Assembly (NCBI GenBank): GCA_964511075.1
Contig: CAZEDM010000005.1
Span: forward strand, 186,001-250,000
Direction of reading: 5' to 3'
Source of the DNA: CAZEDM01 sp964511075
GTDB taxonomy: Bacteria; Zixibacteria; MSB-5A5; RBG-16-43-9
Length of the DNA: 64,000 nt
This document shows positions 25,025-33,784 of the stretch, piece by piece. The position numbers were made by a program, and so were the translations under genes. A model generated the notes under the pieces. The model was not told where the DNA came from. It was given only the letters and a program-made list of their open reading frames with translations, and made no database searches. How positions within the stretch are numbered: position 1 is the stretch's first letter; each line of letters begins with the position of its first letter.

Positions 25025-26995
25025 ATGAGTAAAGTAAAAGAGAATTCAGAAATCGTTCAGAACGGAGCCGCTGGGAAGGCCGAGGAAAAAGTTACCCCGG
25101 GTCGTCATTACGACGCTACCACCATTACGGTATTAAAAGGTCTGGAGGCGGTCAGAAGAAGACCGGCCATGTACATCGGTGATACCGGCAGCAGGGGGCT
25201 TCATCATCTGGTCTACGAGGTGGTGGACAACAGCATTGATGAGGCTATGGGTGGGTTCTGCGACAGGATTAAGGTATGGATTAACCAGGATAACAGCGTT
25301 ACGGTGGAGGATAACGGAAGGGGCATCCCGGTGGATTTACATCCCACCCAGAAAAAGCCCGCAGTGGAAGTGGTTATGACTATGCTGCATGCCGGGGGTA
25401 AATTCGACCACCAGACCTACAAGGTCTCGGGAGGTCTGCACGGAGTAGGTGTCTCCGTGGTAAATGCCTTATCCGAGTGGTGCGAGGTGGAAGTAGCCAG
25501 GGATGGAAAGATACATTTTCAAAGGTACGAGGGAGGAAATGCAAAAACGGAGCTTAAGGTAAAAGGCAAAGCCAAAGGCAGCGGGACCAAGACCACCTTC
25601 AAGCCTGACAAAAAAATATTTGAGAAAATAGATTTCAGCTTTGATATAATCTCCTCCCGTTTAAGGGACCTGGCTTTTCTGAACAAAGGGCTGAAAATAG
25701 AGCTGAAGGATGAAAGAATCGGCAAGTACGTTGATTTTGAATATGAGGGGGGAATAGTAGACTTCGTTGAATTCTTAAATGAGAACAAGGAAGCCCTGTA
25801 TCCCAAACCCATCTATTTTCAGCGGGTAAGAGATAATATAGACGTGGAGATAGCGGTACAGTACAACTCCACCTATGTAGAGAATATCTTCTCCTATGTA
25901 AATAACATAGCTACTATAGAGGGAGGAACTCATCTTATCGGCTTTAAAACTGCCCTCACCCGAACCATAAATAATTACGCCCAGAAAAATAACCTGATCA
26001 AAAACTCAGATGTGACCCTGCAGGGCGAGGATACCAGAGAAGGTTTGACAGCCATAGTCTCAATCAAAGTACCGGATCCCCAGTTCGAGGGACAGACCAA
26101 GACCAAATTAGGGAACAGTGAGGTCAAGGGGATCGTGGAATCGATCACCGGAGATGGACTGTCAGAGTTTTTTGAGGAAAACTCCTCTGTTGCCAAGAAG
26201 ATCTGTGAAAAATCGATTACAGCTGCTCGTTCCAGGGAAGCAGCCAGAAAAGCCAGAGAACTGACCCGCAGGAAAGGCGCTTTGGAAGGTGCCAACCTGC
26301 CGGGGAAGCTGGCGGATTGCTCCATTGAAGACCCCCAGCATTGTGAGATATATATCGTGGAGGGGCCTTCTGCTGGTGGCTCTGCCAAGCAGGGAAGGGA
26401 CAGGCGTTTTCAGGCCATTCTGCCTCTGAGGGGTAAGATCCTGAATGTGGAGAAGGCTCCCTTTGACAGGGTCCTGTCCAATGACGAGATCAGGACTTTA
26501 ATAACTGCCCTGGGAACCGGCATTGGGAGTGATGAGTTTGATATCTCCAAAGCAAGGTATAACAAGGTTATCATTATGACGGATGCGGACGTGGACGGCT
26601 CTCATATCAGGACATTGATCCTGACCTTTTTCTACCGGTATATGAAGGAGCTGGTAGAGCAGGGTTATATATATATCGCCCAGCCGCCCTTGTATAGATT
26701 GAAAAGAGGAAATACCGAGATGTACGCCTACTCGGACGAGGAAAAGGACAGGTTGTTAAAAAGATTGGGAGAGCAGGGTGTCGGCATCCAGAGGTACAAA
26801 GGCTTGGGAGAGATGAACCCGGAACAGTTGTGGAGCACTACTATGGACCCGGAGAAAAGGACCCTGCTTCAGGTGACCCTGGAAGATGCGGCAGAGGCTG
26901 ATCACGTCTTCACCATGCTTATGGGAGACCAGGTTGAGCCGAGAAGGAAATTCATTGAAGAGAATGCCAAGTATGTAAAGAACTTGGATGTGTAA
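25025..26995 (+). CDS. gyrB: DNA gyrase subunit B
   Basis: The ATPase and TOPRIM subunit of gyrase, which adds negative supercoils. The 656-residue protein shows the GHKL motifs (VVDNSIDEAMGGFC, VEDNGRGIPVD, GLHGVGVSVVNALSE), the transducer domain and TOPRIM motifs EGPSAGGSAKQGRD (about 445-458) and MTDADVDGSHIRTL. It ends with the conserved PRRKFIEENA near residue 640. It follows the DciA-like gene and is separated from gyrA by about 100 bp of palindromic repeats. Confidence 0.98.
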   Translation: MSKVKENSEIVQNGAAGKAEEKVTPGRHYDATTITVLKGLEAVRRRPAMYIGDTGSRGLHHLVYEVVDNSIDEAMGGFCDRIKVWINQDNSVTVEDNGRGIPVDLHPTQKKPAVEVVMTMLHAGGKFDHQTYKVSGGLHGVGVSVVNALSEWCEVEVARDGKIHFQRYEGGNAKTELKVKGKAKGSGTKTTFKPDKKIFEKIDFSFDIISSRLRDLAFLNKGLKIELKDERIGKYVDFEYEGGIVDFVEFLNENKEALYPKPIYFQRVRDNIDVEIAVQYNSTYVENIFSYVNNIATIEGGTHLIGFKTALTRTINNYAQKNNLIKNSDVTLQGEDTREGLTAIVSIKVPDPQFEGQTKTKLGNSEVKGIVESITGDGLSEFFEENSSVAKKICEKSITAARSREAARKARELTRRKGALEGANLPGKLADCSIEDPQHCEIYIVEGPSAGGSAKQGRDRRFQAILPLRGKILNVEKAPFDRVLSNDEIRTLITALGTGIGSDEFDISKARYNKVIIMTDADVDGSHIRTLILTFFYRYMKELVEQGYIYIAQPPLYRLKRGNTEMYAYSDEEKDRLLKRLGEQGVGIQRYKGLGEMNPEQLWSTTMDPEKRTLLQVTLEDAAEADHVFTMLMGDQVEPRRKFIEENAKYVKNLDV

Positions 26996-27001
26996 AATGT
27001 A

Positions 27002-27080
27002 GTGGAGGTCTTCAGACCTCCACAAGATTTGTAATGCATCCCGCCACCGAGTAGGGATGCCGCATTGACACGGTCAATGC
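27002..27080. repeat. Cluster of intergenic palindromes between gyrB and gyrA
   Basis: Three inverted repeats lie in a row. GTGGAGGTC-TTCA-GACCTCCAC (27002-27023) is perfect. GCATCCC...GGGATGC follows. GCATTGAC-ACG-GTCAATGC (27062-27080) is perfect and recurs at 32087-32105. The cluster could act as an attenuator or RNA-stabilising element between the two gyrase genes, or be purely a mobile repeat. Confidence 0.7.
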
Positions 27081-27098
27081 ACTCCCGAAAGAGAAAAA

Positions 27099-29540
27099 AT
27101 GCCCTTAGAATTAGAAAAACAAAAGATAGTCCCGGTGCTCTTGGAGGAGGAGATGAAATCCTCCTATATCGACTACTCTATGTCGGTCATAACTGCCCGG
27201 GCTCTGCCGGATGTAAGGGACGGGCTTAAGCCCTCCCTGAGAAGAATTCTGGTGGCGATGAATGACTTAAATTTAGCCCCGGGCAGGCCTCATCGTAAAT
27301 GCGCTAAAATAGCCGGCGATACCTCTGGTAATTACCATCCTCATGGCGAACAGGTGGTCTATCCCACTCTGGTCAGGATGGCTCAGGATTTCAATATGAG
27401 GTATACCCTGGTAGACGGGCAGGGTAATTTCGGCTCCATTGATGGGGATGCTCCTGCGGCTATGAGGTATACAGAGGCAAGGCTAACTCCCCTGGCTATG
27501 GAGATGCTGGCTGATCTGGATAAGGATACAGTTGATTTCATCCCCAATTATGACGGGACCAGACAGGAGCCTGTGGTTTTGCCCTCCAAGTTCCCTAACC
27601 TGATCTGCAACGGTTCCTCTGGCATAGCAGTGGGTATGGCAACTAATATCCCCACGCACAACCTCTCTGAAGTGGTGGATGCCCTGATCGCTTTAATTGA
27701 CGACCCGGAGTTAGAAGTAGAGGCTCTTTTAAAACATATCCAGGGACCGGATTTCCCCACTGGCGGCATAATCTACGGCACAGGCGGGATAAAGGAATAT
27801 TTTAAAACCGGCAGGGGCAGGATAGCCCTAAGAGCTAGGGCAAGTATAGAGAAGCAGAAATCCGGAAAGGAGAGTATAATCGTTACTGAGATTCCCTATC
27901 AGATAAGCAAGTCCAACCTTCTGGAGAAAATAGCCGAGCTGGTGAACGATAAGACTATCGAGGGGATCTCTGATTTGCGGGACGAATCCGACAGGGAGGG
28001 AATGAGGATAGTCATCGAGTTAAAAAGGGAATCGCCCGCGGAGATAATCTTAAACCAGCTTTTTAAACTCACCCAGATGCAGACCACCTTTGGGGTGATA
28101 ATGTTAGCCCTGGCAGATGGTATCCCCAGGATATTAAATCTGAAAGAGCTCTTGAGTTTGTTTATCGAGCACCGGCACGAGGTTATCATACGCCGGACGA
28201 AATATGAGTTAGCCCAGGCAGAGAATAAAGCTCATATCTTAGAGGGCCTGAAGATAGCCCTGGAGAATATAGATGCGGTGATAAAGCTCATCAAGTCTTC
28301 CAAGGATCCTGCTTCTGCTAAGGACGGCCTGATGAAGAAGTTCAAGATGTCTGAGATACAGGCCAAGGCGATCCTGGATATGAGGCTGCAGAGGCTCACG
28401 GGCTTGGAGAGGAAAAAAGTTGAGGATGAATATCTGGAGACGATTAAACTGATTGCAACTCTGAAAGGGATCCTGGAGAGCAAAACCAAGAGGATGAATC
28501 TTATAAAAGGGGAACTTTTGGAGTTGAAGAAAAACTATGGGGACTTGAGAAAAACCGAGATCAGGGAGGAGGAGGAGGAGTTCACCATAGAGGACCTGAT
28601 CGCCGAAGAGGATATGGTTATCACCATAACTCACAACGGATATATCAAGAGATTGGGGATCTATGCTTACAGGAGGCAGGGGCGGGGCGGCAGGGGGGTT
28701 ATTGGGATCGAGACCCGGGAGGAGGATTTCGTGGAGCATCTTTTTATCGCCTCCACTCACGATCATATCCTGTTTTTCACCAACATCGGCAAATGTCACT
28801 GGCTTAAGGTTCACGAGATACCGGTTGGAGGAAGGGTCACCAAGGGAAAGTCGATTACCAATCTATTGGATTTAGCTGAAGGCGAAAATATCAGAGCCTT
28901 TGCCCCGGTCAAGGACTTCGATGAAAATCACTATGTGGTTATGGCCACCAGAAAGGGGACCATCAAAAAGACCTCACTTGCAGCCTTTTCCAATCCCCGG
29001 AGGGGAGGGATTAATGCCATAGGTATCGAGGAAGGGGATGAGCTAATAGAGGCTTCCATTACAGACGGAACAAGTGACATAGTCTTGGGCACCAGAGAAG
29101 GTCTGGCCATAAGATTTCCCGAGAATAAGGTGAGAAGCATGGGAAGGACAGCTTATGGTGTCAGGGGGGTCTCCCTGCGAGGCAAAGACCAGGTAATTGG
29201 CATGGTGGTGATAAAAAGAGAAGCATCTTTGCTGGTGGTAACGGAGAATGGCTATGGCAAAAGGAGCCCTATCTCTGACTACCGGGTGACCAATAGAGGC
29301 GGAAAAGGAGTTATAAACGTTAAGACCTCGGAAAGAAACGGGAAAGTCGTAGCCATAAAAGAGGTGCTGGAAGATGACGAGCTGATGCTTATTACCGAAA
29401 AGGGGATAATCATAAGGCAGCCGGTCAAACAGATAAAAGAGATAGGCAGGAATACCCAGGGGGTAAGGCTTATCACCCTGGATAAGGGGGATAAGGTGAT
29501 GGATGTGGCCAGGGTCGTGAAGGGGGAGGAAGAAGAATAA
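27099..29540 (+). CDS. gyrA: DNA gyrase subunit A
   Basis: The cleavage-religation subunit of gyrase, 813 residues. The catalytic tyrosine is Y124 in AAMRYTEARL. The C-terminal beta-pinwheel begins with RRQGRGGRGV, a variant of the QRRGGKG GyrA box that is specific to gyrase against topoisomerase IV. In the region that governs quinolone sensitivity the usual Ser and Asp are replaced: HGEQVVYPTLVRMAQ has Q85 and P89 at the E. coli S83 and D87 positions. A possible terminator follows at 29581. Confidence 0.97.
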   Translation: MPLELEKQKIVPVLLEEEMKSSYIDYSMSVITARALPDVRDGLKPSLRRILVAMNDLNLAPGRPHRKCAKIAGDTSGNYHPHGEQVVYPTLVRMAQDFNMRYTLVDGQGNFGSIDGDAPAAMRYTEARLTPLAMEMLADLDKDTVDFIPNYDGTRQEPVVLPSKFPNLICNGSSGIAVGMATNIPTHNLSEVVDALIALIDDPELEVEALLKHIQGPDFPTGGIIYGTGGIKEYFKTGRGRIALRARASIEKQKSGKESIIVTEIPYQISKSNLLEKIAELVNDKTIEGISDLRDESDREGMRIVIELKRESPAEIILNQLFKLTQMQTTFGVIMLALADGIPRILNLKELLSLFIEHRHEVIIRRTKYELAQAENKAHILEGLKIALENIDAVIKLIKSSKDPASAKDGLMKKFKMSEIQAKAILDMRLQRLTGLERKKVEDEYLETIKLIATLKGILESKTKRMNLIKGELLELKKNYGDLRKTEIREEEEEFTIEDLIAEEDMVITITHNGYIKRLGIYAYRRQGRGGRGVIGIETREEDFVEHLFIASTHDHILFFTNIGKCHWLKVHEIPVGGRVTKGKSITNLLDLAEGENIRAFAPVKDFDENHYVVMATRKGTIKKTSLAAFSNPRRGGINAIGIEEGDELIEASITDGTSDIVLGTREGLAIRFPENKVRSMGRTAYGVRGVSLRGKDQVIGMVVIKREASLLVVTENGYGKRSPISDYRVTNRGGKGVINVKTSERNGKVVAIKEVLEDDELMLITEKGIIIRQPVKQIKEIGRNTQGVRLITLDKGDKVMDVARVVKGEEEE

Positions 29541-29580
29541 AAAAGCTCAAAGGTTCAAAGAGAAAAGAGAACTGCTTAAC

Positions 29581-29605
29581 GCCCGGCCGTCGTGTCGGGC
29601 ATTTT
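29581..29605 (+). terminator. Possible terminator after gyrA
   Basis: GCCCG and CGGGC form a short stem around a 10-base loop, followed by ATTTTAA. The U-tract is short, so this is a weak candidate. Confidence 0.35.
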
Positions 29606-29810
29606 AATGTAGCCTTCCATTTTTTTAATGGAAACCTAAAGATCTCCGTTATATCTAACCCCTCTTATCCCACCTACTGCACTATGACACTGTAGAACAT
29701 GCATTCTTGGCTGTTCCCTGAGCCAATAGGGATGTCTGTTATACCTGTTTCTGCCTTGTTTCTTTATCCATTATGCATCATTCGATATCAGTGATTGAGT
29801 TTAATTTTAT

Positions 29811-29838
29811 TTGCTTTTTTATTAAAAGGTCATATAAT
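29811..29838 (+). promoter_or_regulatory. Predicted promoter of the yggS-family gene
   Basis: TTGCTT, 16 bp, then a perfect TATAAT. The -10 ends only 15 bp before the ATG at 29854, so the leader would be about 7-9 nt, too short for a normal ribosome site. Confidence 0.65.
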
Positions 29839-29853
29839 ATATTTTTTAACCTG

Positions 29854-30543
29854 ATGAACTCAATAGAAGAGAATCTAAAAAGATTAGAGGAGAGGATAGA
29901 GAAAGCGGCTTTAAAAGCAGGCCGTAAAAGAGAGGATATAACCTTAGTTGCGGTTACCAAAAACGTTGAGCCGCAGAGGGTAAATCAGGGGATTGATGCC
30001 GGGATAAGGATTATAGGAGAAAACAGGGTCCAGGAGGCAGTTGATAAGTTTAAATTTATTAAAAAAGATGTCGAAAAACATTTAATCGGGCACCTGCAGA
30101 CCAACAAGGTCAAAAAAGCCTTAGAGCTTTTTGATCTGATTCAATCCGTAGATAGTTTGCATCTGGCTCAGGAGATCTCAAAAAGAGCTAAAGAGAAAGG
30201 CAAAATTGCAGAGGTATTAATAGAGGCGAATACTTCAGATGAACCCTCCAAGTATGGGGTCAAGCCAGATGAGGTTGCTGAGCTTATGGAGAAAGTATCA
30301 AACTTGGAGAATATCAGTATAAAAGGATTGATGACTATTGGACTTTTCTCTGATGAGCCGGAAAAGGTAAGACCCTGTTTTATAACTTTAAGAAAGATAT
30401 TTGAATCACTTGAGAATGCAAGAGAGGATAACATCGAGATGAGATACCTTTCTATGGGAATGAGCTCGGATTACGAATTGGCAATCGAGGAAGGCTCAAA
30501 CATGATAAGAATCGGGACTGCAATTTTTGGTCCCAGGAAGTAA
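29854..30543 (+). CDS. PLP homeostasis protein, YggS/PROSC family
   Basis: A 229-residue PLP-binding alanine racemase-like barrel that buffers pyridoxal phosphate. The PLP lysine is in TLVAVTKNV. IIGENRVQEA, HLIGHLQTNKVKKA and RYLSMGMSSDYELAIEEGSNMIRIG are the family signatures, including the phosphate-binding SMGMS. The start at 29854 (MNSIEENL) was chosen because family members begin here and the promoter -10 lies just upstream. A divIVA gene follows, a pairing known in many bacteria. Confidence 0.94.
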   Translation: MNSIEENLKRLEERIEKAALKAGRKREDITLVAVTKNVEPQRVNQGIDAGIRIIGENRVQEAVDKFKFIKKDVEKHLIGHLQTNKVKKALELFDLIQSVDSLHLAQEISKRAKEKGKIAEVLIEANTSDEPSKYGVKPDEVAELMEKVSNLENISIKGLMTIGLFSDEPEKVRPCFITLRKIFESLENAREDNIEMRYLSMGMSSDYELAIEEGSNMIRIGTAIFGPRK

Positions 30544-30563
30544 GCTGTTTAGGATCTTTTTAG

Positions 30564-30630
30564 GGAGTGTAAAGCCTCAAGGTCTTGAGACTTTAGCTTT
30601 ACAAAAGGCAAACCTAAAGGTTCGCACTCC
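30564..30630. repeat. GGAGTGTAAAGC-type palindromic repeat, copy 1
   Basis: The element begins GGAGTGTAAAGC and ends GGTTCGCACTCC, with inner CTTTAGCTTTAC and CCTAAAGG arms. It is one of a family also seen at 32136, 44266 and 52691, and partially at 37861. It sits just before the ribosome site of divIVA. Confidence 0.7.
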
Positions 30631-30645
30631 AAATGGAGGTGAAAG

Positions 30646-31191
30646 ATGAAGATAACGTCGTGGGAGGTTAAAAATCAGAAGTTCAGAAAGAAATTCAAAG
30701 GTTATGACCCATTAGAGGTGGACAGCTTTCTGGAGATACTGGGGGGAGAGATCGAGGATGGGACCAAGGAGATAAATCTTTTAAAAGACAAAATCACCAC
30801 CCTGGAGAATAAGCTTTCGGAATATCAGAATATGGAGCAAACCCTGCAGAATGTCATCCTCACCACCCAGAAGACCGCGGAGGAATTGAAGAAAAACGCG
30901 GAGAAAGAGGCTGAGCTTTTGATCAGGGAGGCAAAACTCAAAAGCGAAAGGCTCCTGGAGGAGTCCAATTTAAAACTCTCTGACCTCAAGAGAGGCATAG
31001 GCGAGCTGAGGGGCGTAAAGGATGGTTATCTTCTCAGGCTCAGGAGCATATTAGAGATGCATAAAAATCTTCTGGAGGGCCTGGAGAAGGATGAGCCTCC
31101 TCCCAGGACGGAGAAAAGAAAAGAGCTGACCGACGAGGAGATGGAGAAGGTGATAAACCAGTTTGAAAAAGAGGACCCCTTGAGCCGTTAA
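30646..31191 (+). CDS. DivIVA-family coiled-coil protein
   Basis: A 181-residue protein with the DivIVA N-terminal membrane-binding region (ITSWEVKNQKFRKKFKGYDP, then EVDSFLEIL) and a long coiled coil over residues 30-150. The C-terminus is charged and likely disordered. DivIVA-like proteins mark curved membranes and help place cell-division or growth factors. In a Gram-negative-type cell its exact role is uncertain. GGAGGTGAAAG precedes the ATG. Confidence 0.88.
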   Translation: MKITSWEVKNQKFRKKFKGYDPLEVDSFLEILGGEIEDGTKEINLLKDKITTLENKLSEYQNMEQTLQNVILTTQKTAEELKKNAEKEAELLIREAKLKSERLLEESNLKLSDLKRGIGELRGVKDGYLLRLRSILEMHKNLLEGLEKDEPPPRTEKRKELTDEEMEKVINQFEKEDPLSR

Positions 31192-31249
31192 GAACTTTAT
31201 GACGCCTGTGTCGGGCTTTGTCCCCGGTAGGCAGGAGAGATGACTTAAA

Positions 31250-32077
31250 ATGGAAAATCTGAAGGAAAAAATTAAAGAGGCAAAGGATTTCATTCAGAGC
31301 AAGATAGATTACCAGCCCCAGATAGGGGTTATCCTGGGCACAGGCTTGGGCTCCCTGGCTGAGGGTATTAAGGTAGAGCAGAAAATAGATTATCAGAATA
31401 TACCCCATTTCCCGGTCTCGACCGTGGAAAGCCATGCAGGCAGGCTTTTACTCGGTAAAATATCAGACAAGAAGGTCGTGGCTATGCAGGGAAGGTTCCA
31501 TTACTATGAAGGGTATACTATGCAGCAGATAACCTTCCCGGTGAGGGTTTTGAAAGAGCTGGGAATAAAACTTCTGATAGTTTCCAATGCCTGCGGAGGC
31601 TTGAATCCCCAGTTTAAGGCTGGAGATATTATGGTCATCTCGGACCATATCAATCTTCTGGGGAACAACCCTCTTATCGGTCCGAATGATGAGTCCCTGG
31701 GTCCCAGGTTCCCGGATATGTACAACTGCTATGATAAAGAGTTGATTGCCTTAGCCGAGGAAACTGCCTTGAAATCGGGGATTAAATTGCAAAAAGGAGT
31801 CTATGTGGCAGTTTCGGGACCTAATCTGGAGACAGCGGCAGAATATAGATTTCTTAGAGGGATTGGTGCGGATGTGGTGGGGATGTCGACTGTTCCGGAG
31901 GTAATCGTAGCCCGGCATCAGGGAACCAAGGTCTTGGGTTTTTCAATTGTAACGGACATGGGGCTTCCGGATGCATTGAAGCCGACGAATTTGGAGGAGA
32001 TTATAGCCACCGCCAACAGAGCTGAGCCGAATTTGAAGAAGCTATTGATTAAGGTGATTGGGGAGTTGAAGATTTAA
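31250..32077 (+). CDS. Purine nucleoside phosphorylase (trimeric, PNP/MTAP family)
   Basis: A 275-residue enzyme that splits purine nucleosides with phosphate. Family motifs are VILGTGLGSLAEGI, VESHAGRLLLG, MQGRFHYYEGY, SNACGGLNP and VSGPNLETAAEYR, in which E194 is the base-contacting glutamate. At the position that contacts atom 6 of the base, where 6-oxopurine enzymes carry Asn (VTN), this protein has Asp (D236 in SIVTDMGLPDAL). Asp occurs in enzymes that accept 6-aminopurines, so adenosine-type substrates are possible. It is an isolated gene with a repeat after it. Confidence 0.92.
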   Translation: MENLKEKIKEAKDFIQSKIDYQPQIGVILGTGLGSLAEGIKVEQKIDYQNIPHFPVSTVESHAGRLLLGKISDKKVVAMQGRFHYYEGYTMQQITFPVRVLKELGIKLLIVSNACGGLNPQFKAGDIMVISDHINLLGNNPLIGPNDESLGPRFPDMYNCYDKELIALAEETALKSGIKLQKGVYVAVSGPNLETAAEYRFLRGIGADVVGMSTVPEVIVARHQGTKVLGFSIVTDMGLPDALKPTNLEEIIATANRAEPNLKKLLIKVIGELKI

Positions 32078-32086
32078 TTATGCAGT

Positions 32087-32186
32087 GCATTGACCTTGTC
32101 AATGCGGGATGTTCCGTTCTTCCTTAAAGGGGAATGGAGTATAAAGCTTTAGCTTTATCAAAAGTAAACCTAAAGGTTTACACTCC
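32087..32186. repeat. Two palindromic repeats between pnp and the CDF gene
   Basis: GCATTGAC-CTT-GTCAATGC (32087-32105) matches the element between gyrB and gyrA. It is followed by a GGAGTATAAAGCTTTAGC ... GGTTTACACTCC element (32136-32186) of the same family as 30564-30630. Confidence 0.75.
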
Positions 32187-32203
32187 AAAGGACGGTTTCT
32201 TAA

Positions 32204-33103
32204 ATGTCTAATCACAACCATAACACCAGACCTGAGCCAGGGGTTTTGTTTGTTCCTCTGCTTTTGACTGCATTGATGACCCTGGTGGAATTTGGGGGTG
32301 GAATTCTATCCGGCAGTTTAGCTTTGATCGGGGATGCCGGGCATATGCTGACTGATACCTTAGCCTTAGGATTGAGCTACTTTGCCTTGAAGATATCACA
32401 AAGGCCGGCAGATGACAAAAGGACTTACGGATTTCATAGAACCGAGATATTGGTTGCTCTTGTGAATGGCTTGGTTCTGATTCTGATATCCGTTTATATA
32501 TTCTATGAGGCTTTCAGGCGTTTTACTTCTCCCCCTGAGATAAAGGCTCCTTTGATGTTGGCGGTGGCGATTATTGGACTGGTGGTGAATTTAATAGCGA
32601 TCTTTATTTTGAAAGGCTCAAGCAAGGGGAATCTTAACATCAGAGGAGCATTTTTACATGTCCTGGGAGATGCCCTGTCCTCTATCGGAGTAATCGGGGC
32701 AGGTATAATCATCTTCTTTACGAAGTTCTATTTAGTGGACCCGATTGTTGCGATTCTGATCGGGGGAATAATTTTGAGAGGTGCCATAGGTCTGGTAACC
32801 GAATCAAGCCATATCCTGTTAGAGGCAGTTCCCAGGCATCTGAGGGTGGAGGAGATCTCAAGGGAGATTGTAAATATCGAGGGGGTAAAGGATATACACG
32901 ATTTTCATTTATGGACGATTACCTCCGGTATCTATGCCCTGTCTGGGCACCTGGTTATCAAGGACCAGATGGTGAGCAAAAGCGACCAGATTTTAAAGGA
33001 AGCCAATGCCCTTTTGAAAGAAAAATTTGGTATAACTCATACAACTTTGCAGTTGGAATGTATGGAATGCAGCAGGTTTCCAGTATGCAATTTAGGGGAA
33101 TGA
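32204..33103 (+). CDS. Cation diffusion facilitator (CDF) metal exporter
   Basis: A 299-residue CDF transporter that exports zinc or a similar divalent cation in exchange for protons. Six hydrophobic segments are visible. The metal site is in LIGDAGHMLTDTLAL (H/D-x3-D in helix II) and HVLGDALSSIGVIGAG (helix V), the zinc pattern. The N-terminus is histidine-rich (NHNHN) but lacks a long His loop. The cytoplasmic C-terminal domain has HDFHLWTITSG. It is the last gene before a small insertion in front of ileS. Confidence 0.95.
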   Translation: MSNHNHNTRPEPGVLFVPLLLTALMTLVEFGGGILSGSLALIGDAGHMLTDTLALGLSYFALKISQRPADDKRTYGFHRTEILVALVNGLVLILISVYIFYEAFRRFTSPPEIKAPLMLAVAIIGLVVNLIAIFILKGSSKGNLNIRGAFLHVLGDALSSIGVIGAGIIIFFTKFYLVDPIVAILIGGIILRGAIGLVTESSHILLEAVPRHLRVEEISREIVNIEGVKDIHDFHLWTITSGIYALSGHLVIKDQMVSKSDQILKEANALLKEKFGITHTTLQLECMECSRFPVCNLGE

Positions 33104-33204
33104 AAAACGCGTTTATGTTTCCTAAAAAGGATAATATACGAAATGGAGATATGAACAAGTTATATGCTATTTGCTCAGCAATAAAACAGAAGGGAGAATC
33201 AACA

Positions 33205-33267
33205 ATGAGTAAATGCAAGTTCTGTGGTTCATCTTCGTTCGGCTCCTGTTCAAATGGCCCAAATTGA
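33205..33267 (+). CDS. Tiny cysteine-rich peptide (20 residues)
   Basis: MSKCKFCGSSSFGSCSNGPN follows an AGGGAG ribosome site. The C-x2-C then C pattern resembles very small zinc-binding proteins of the form CKFCGSxSYGxxCxxSP. Those are usually a little longer, so this one may be shortened. An in-frame ATG at 33151 would give 38 residues. It sits 40 bp before a GIY-YIG gene and could be its partner. Confidence 0.5.
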   Translation: MSKCKFCGSSSFGSCSNGPN

Positions 33268-33306
33268 AAACATGAAAGATAATTTTTCGACAGAAGGGAA
33301 AAACAC

Positions 33307-33705
33307 ATGGCAACAATAAAACAGGTATCAGAGTCAACACATAAATACACTGAGGGTCTAAGCAAGATTAGCATTCCGCAGCTGATACATCTTACCCTAT
33401 CTCAAGCTCAAGATAAAGAATATCTATGGAAGCTTGATTGGGCGTCAAAACCGGGTGTCTATCTGTTTTTCAAAAACGACCAGATAAAATATGTCGGTCG
33501 CGCTCTAACGACAACACTTGCAAATCGTATTTTTGAGCAGTCAACCGCTTTCGGTGATCCTAAATGGGATGCAGTCATCAAGGATCCAAACACAACTATT
33601 GCAGTCATTGTTCTCGAAGTGGCTGATGCACATATTACAGCTTCGCTCGAAGCGTATTTGATTGCCGAATTTCGTTCTGAGTTGGTTAATTTACGAAGCA
33701 GCTAG
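33307..33705 (+). CDS. GIY-YIG domain protein
   Basis: A 132-residue protein. Residues 49-66 (PGVYLFFKNDQIKYVGRALT) are the GVY...YVG core of a GIY-YIG nuclease module, with a later glutamate in SLEAYLIAEF in the position of the metal-binding residue. AAGGG precedes the ATG. It is unrelated in detail to the GIY-YIG gene at 15.2 kb. It interrupts the space between the CDF gene and ileS and looks like an acquired gene. Confidence 0.75.
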   Translation: MATIKQVSESTHKYTEGLSKISIPQLIHLTLSQAQDKEYLWKLDWASKPGVYLFFKNDQIKYVGRALTTTLANRIFEQSTAFGDPKWDAVIKDPNTTIAVIVLEVADAHITASLEAYLIAEFRSELVNLRSS

Positions 33706-33784
33706 TTCTTTATTATTACTTATTAGCACAAATCAACTTAGGTCAATAAAAATAGCGTATATTATAAACTTGAGGTGAGATAAA

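Larger units (their letters stand above)
29541..29853. other. Gap between gyrA and the yggS-family gene
   Basis: The 313-bp gap holds the terminator candidate, a TTCCAT...ATGGAA hairpin near 29610, and the promoter of the next gene at its right end. No gene is supported; the open frame from 29773 is only an extension of the next gene. Confidence 0.5.

Noticed and set aside
28239..28814. A 191-residue open frame antisense to gyrA
   Set aside because: It is fully inside gyrA on the other strand, with no ribosome site; it is a composition shadow.
29773..29853. N-terminal extension of the YggS-family protein
   Set aside because: It reads through a TATAAT promoter and is absent from the normal family start.
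32911..33204. Long frame overlapping the CDF gene and leading into the 20-residue peptide
   Set aside because: The upstream part is an out-of-frame shadow of the CDF gene; only the last 20 (or 38) residues have an independent start and ribosome site.
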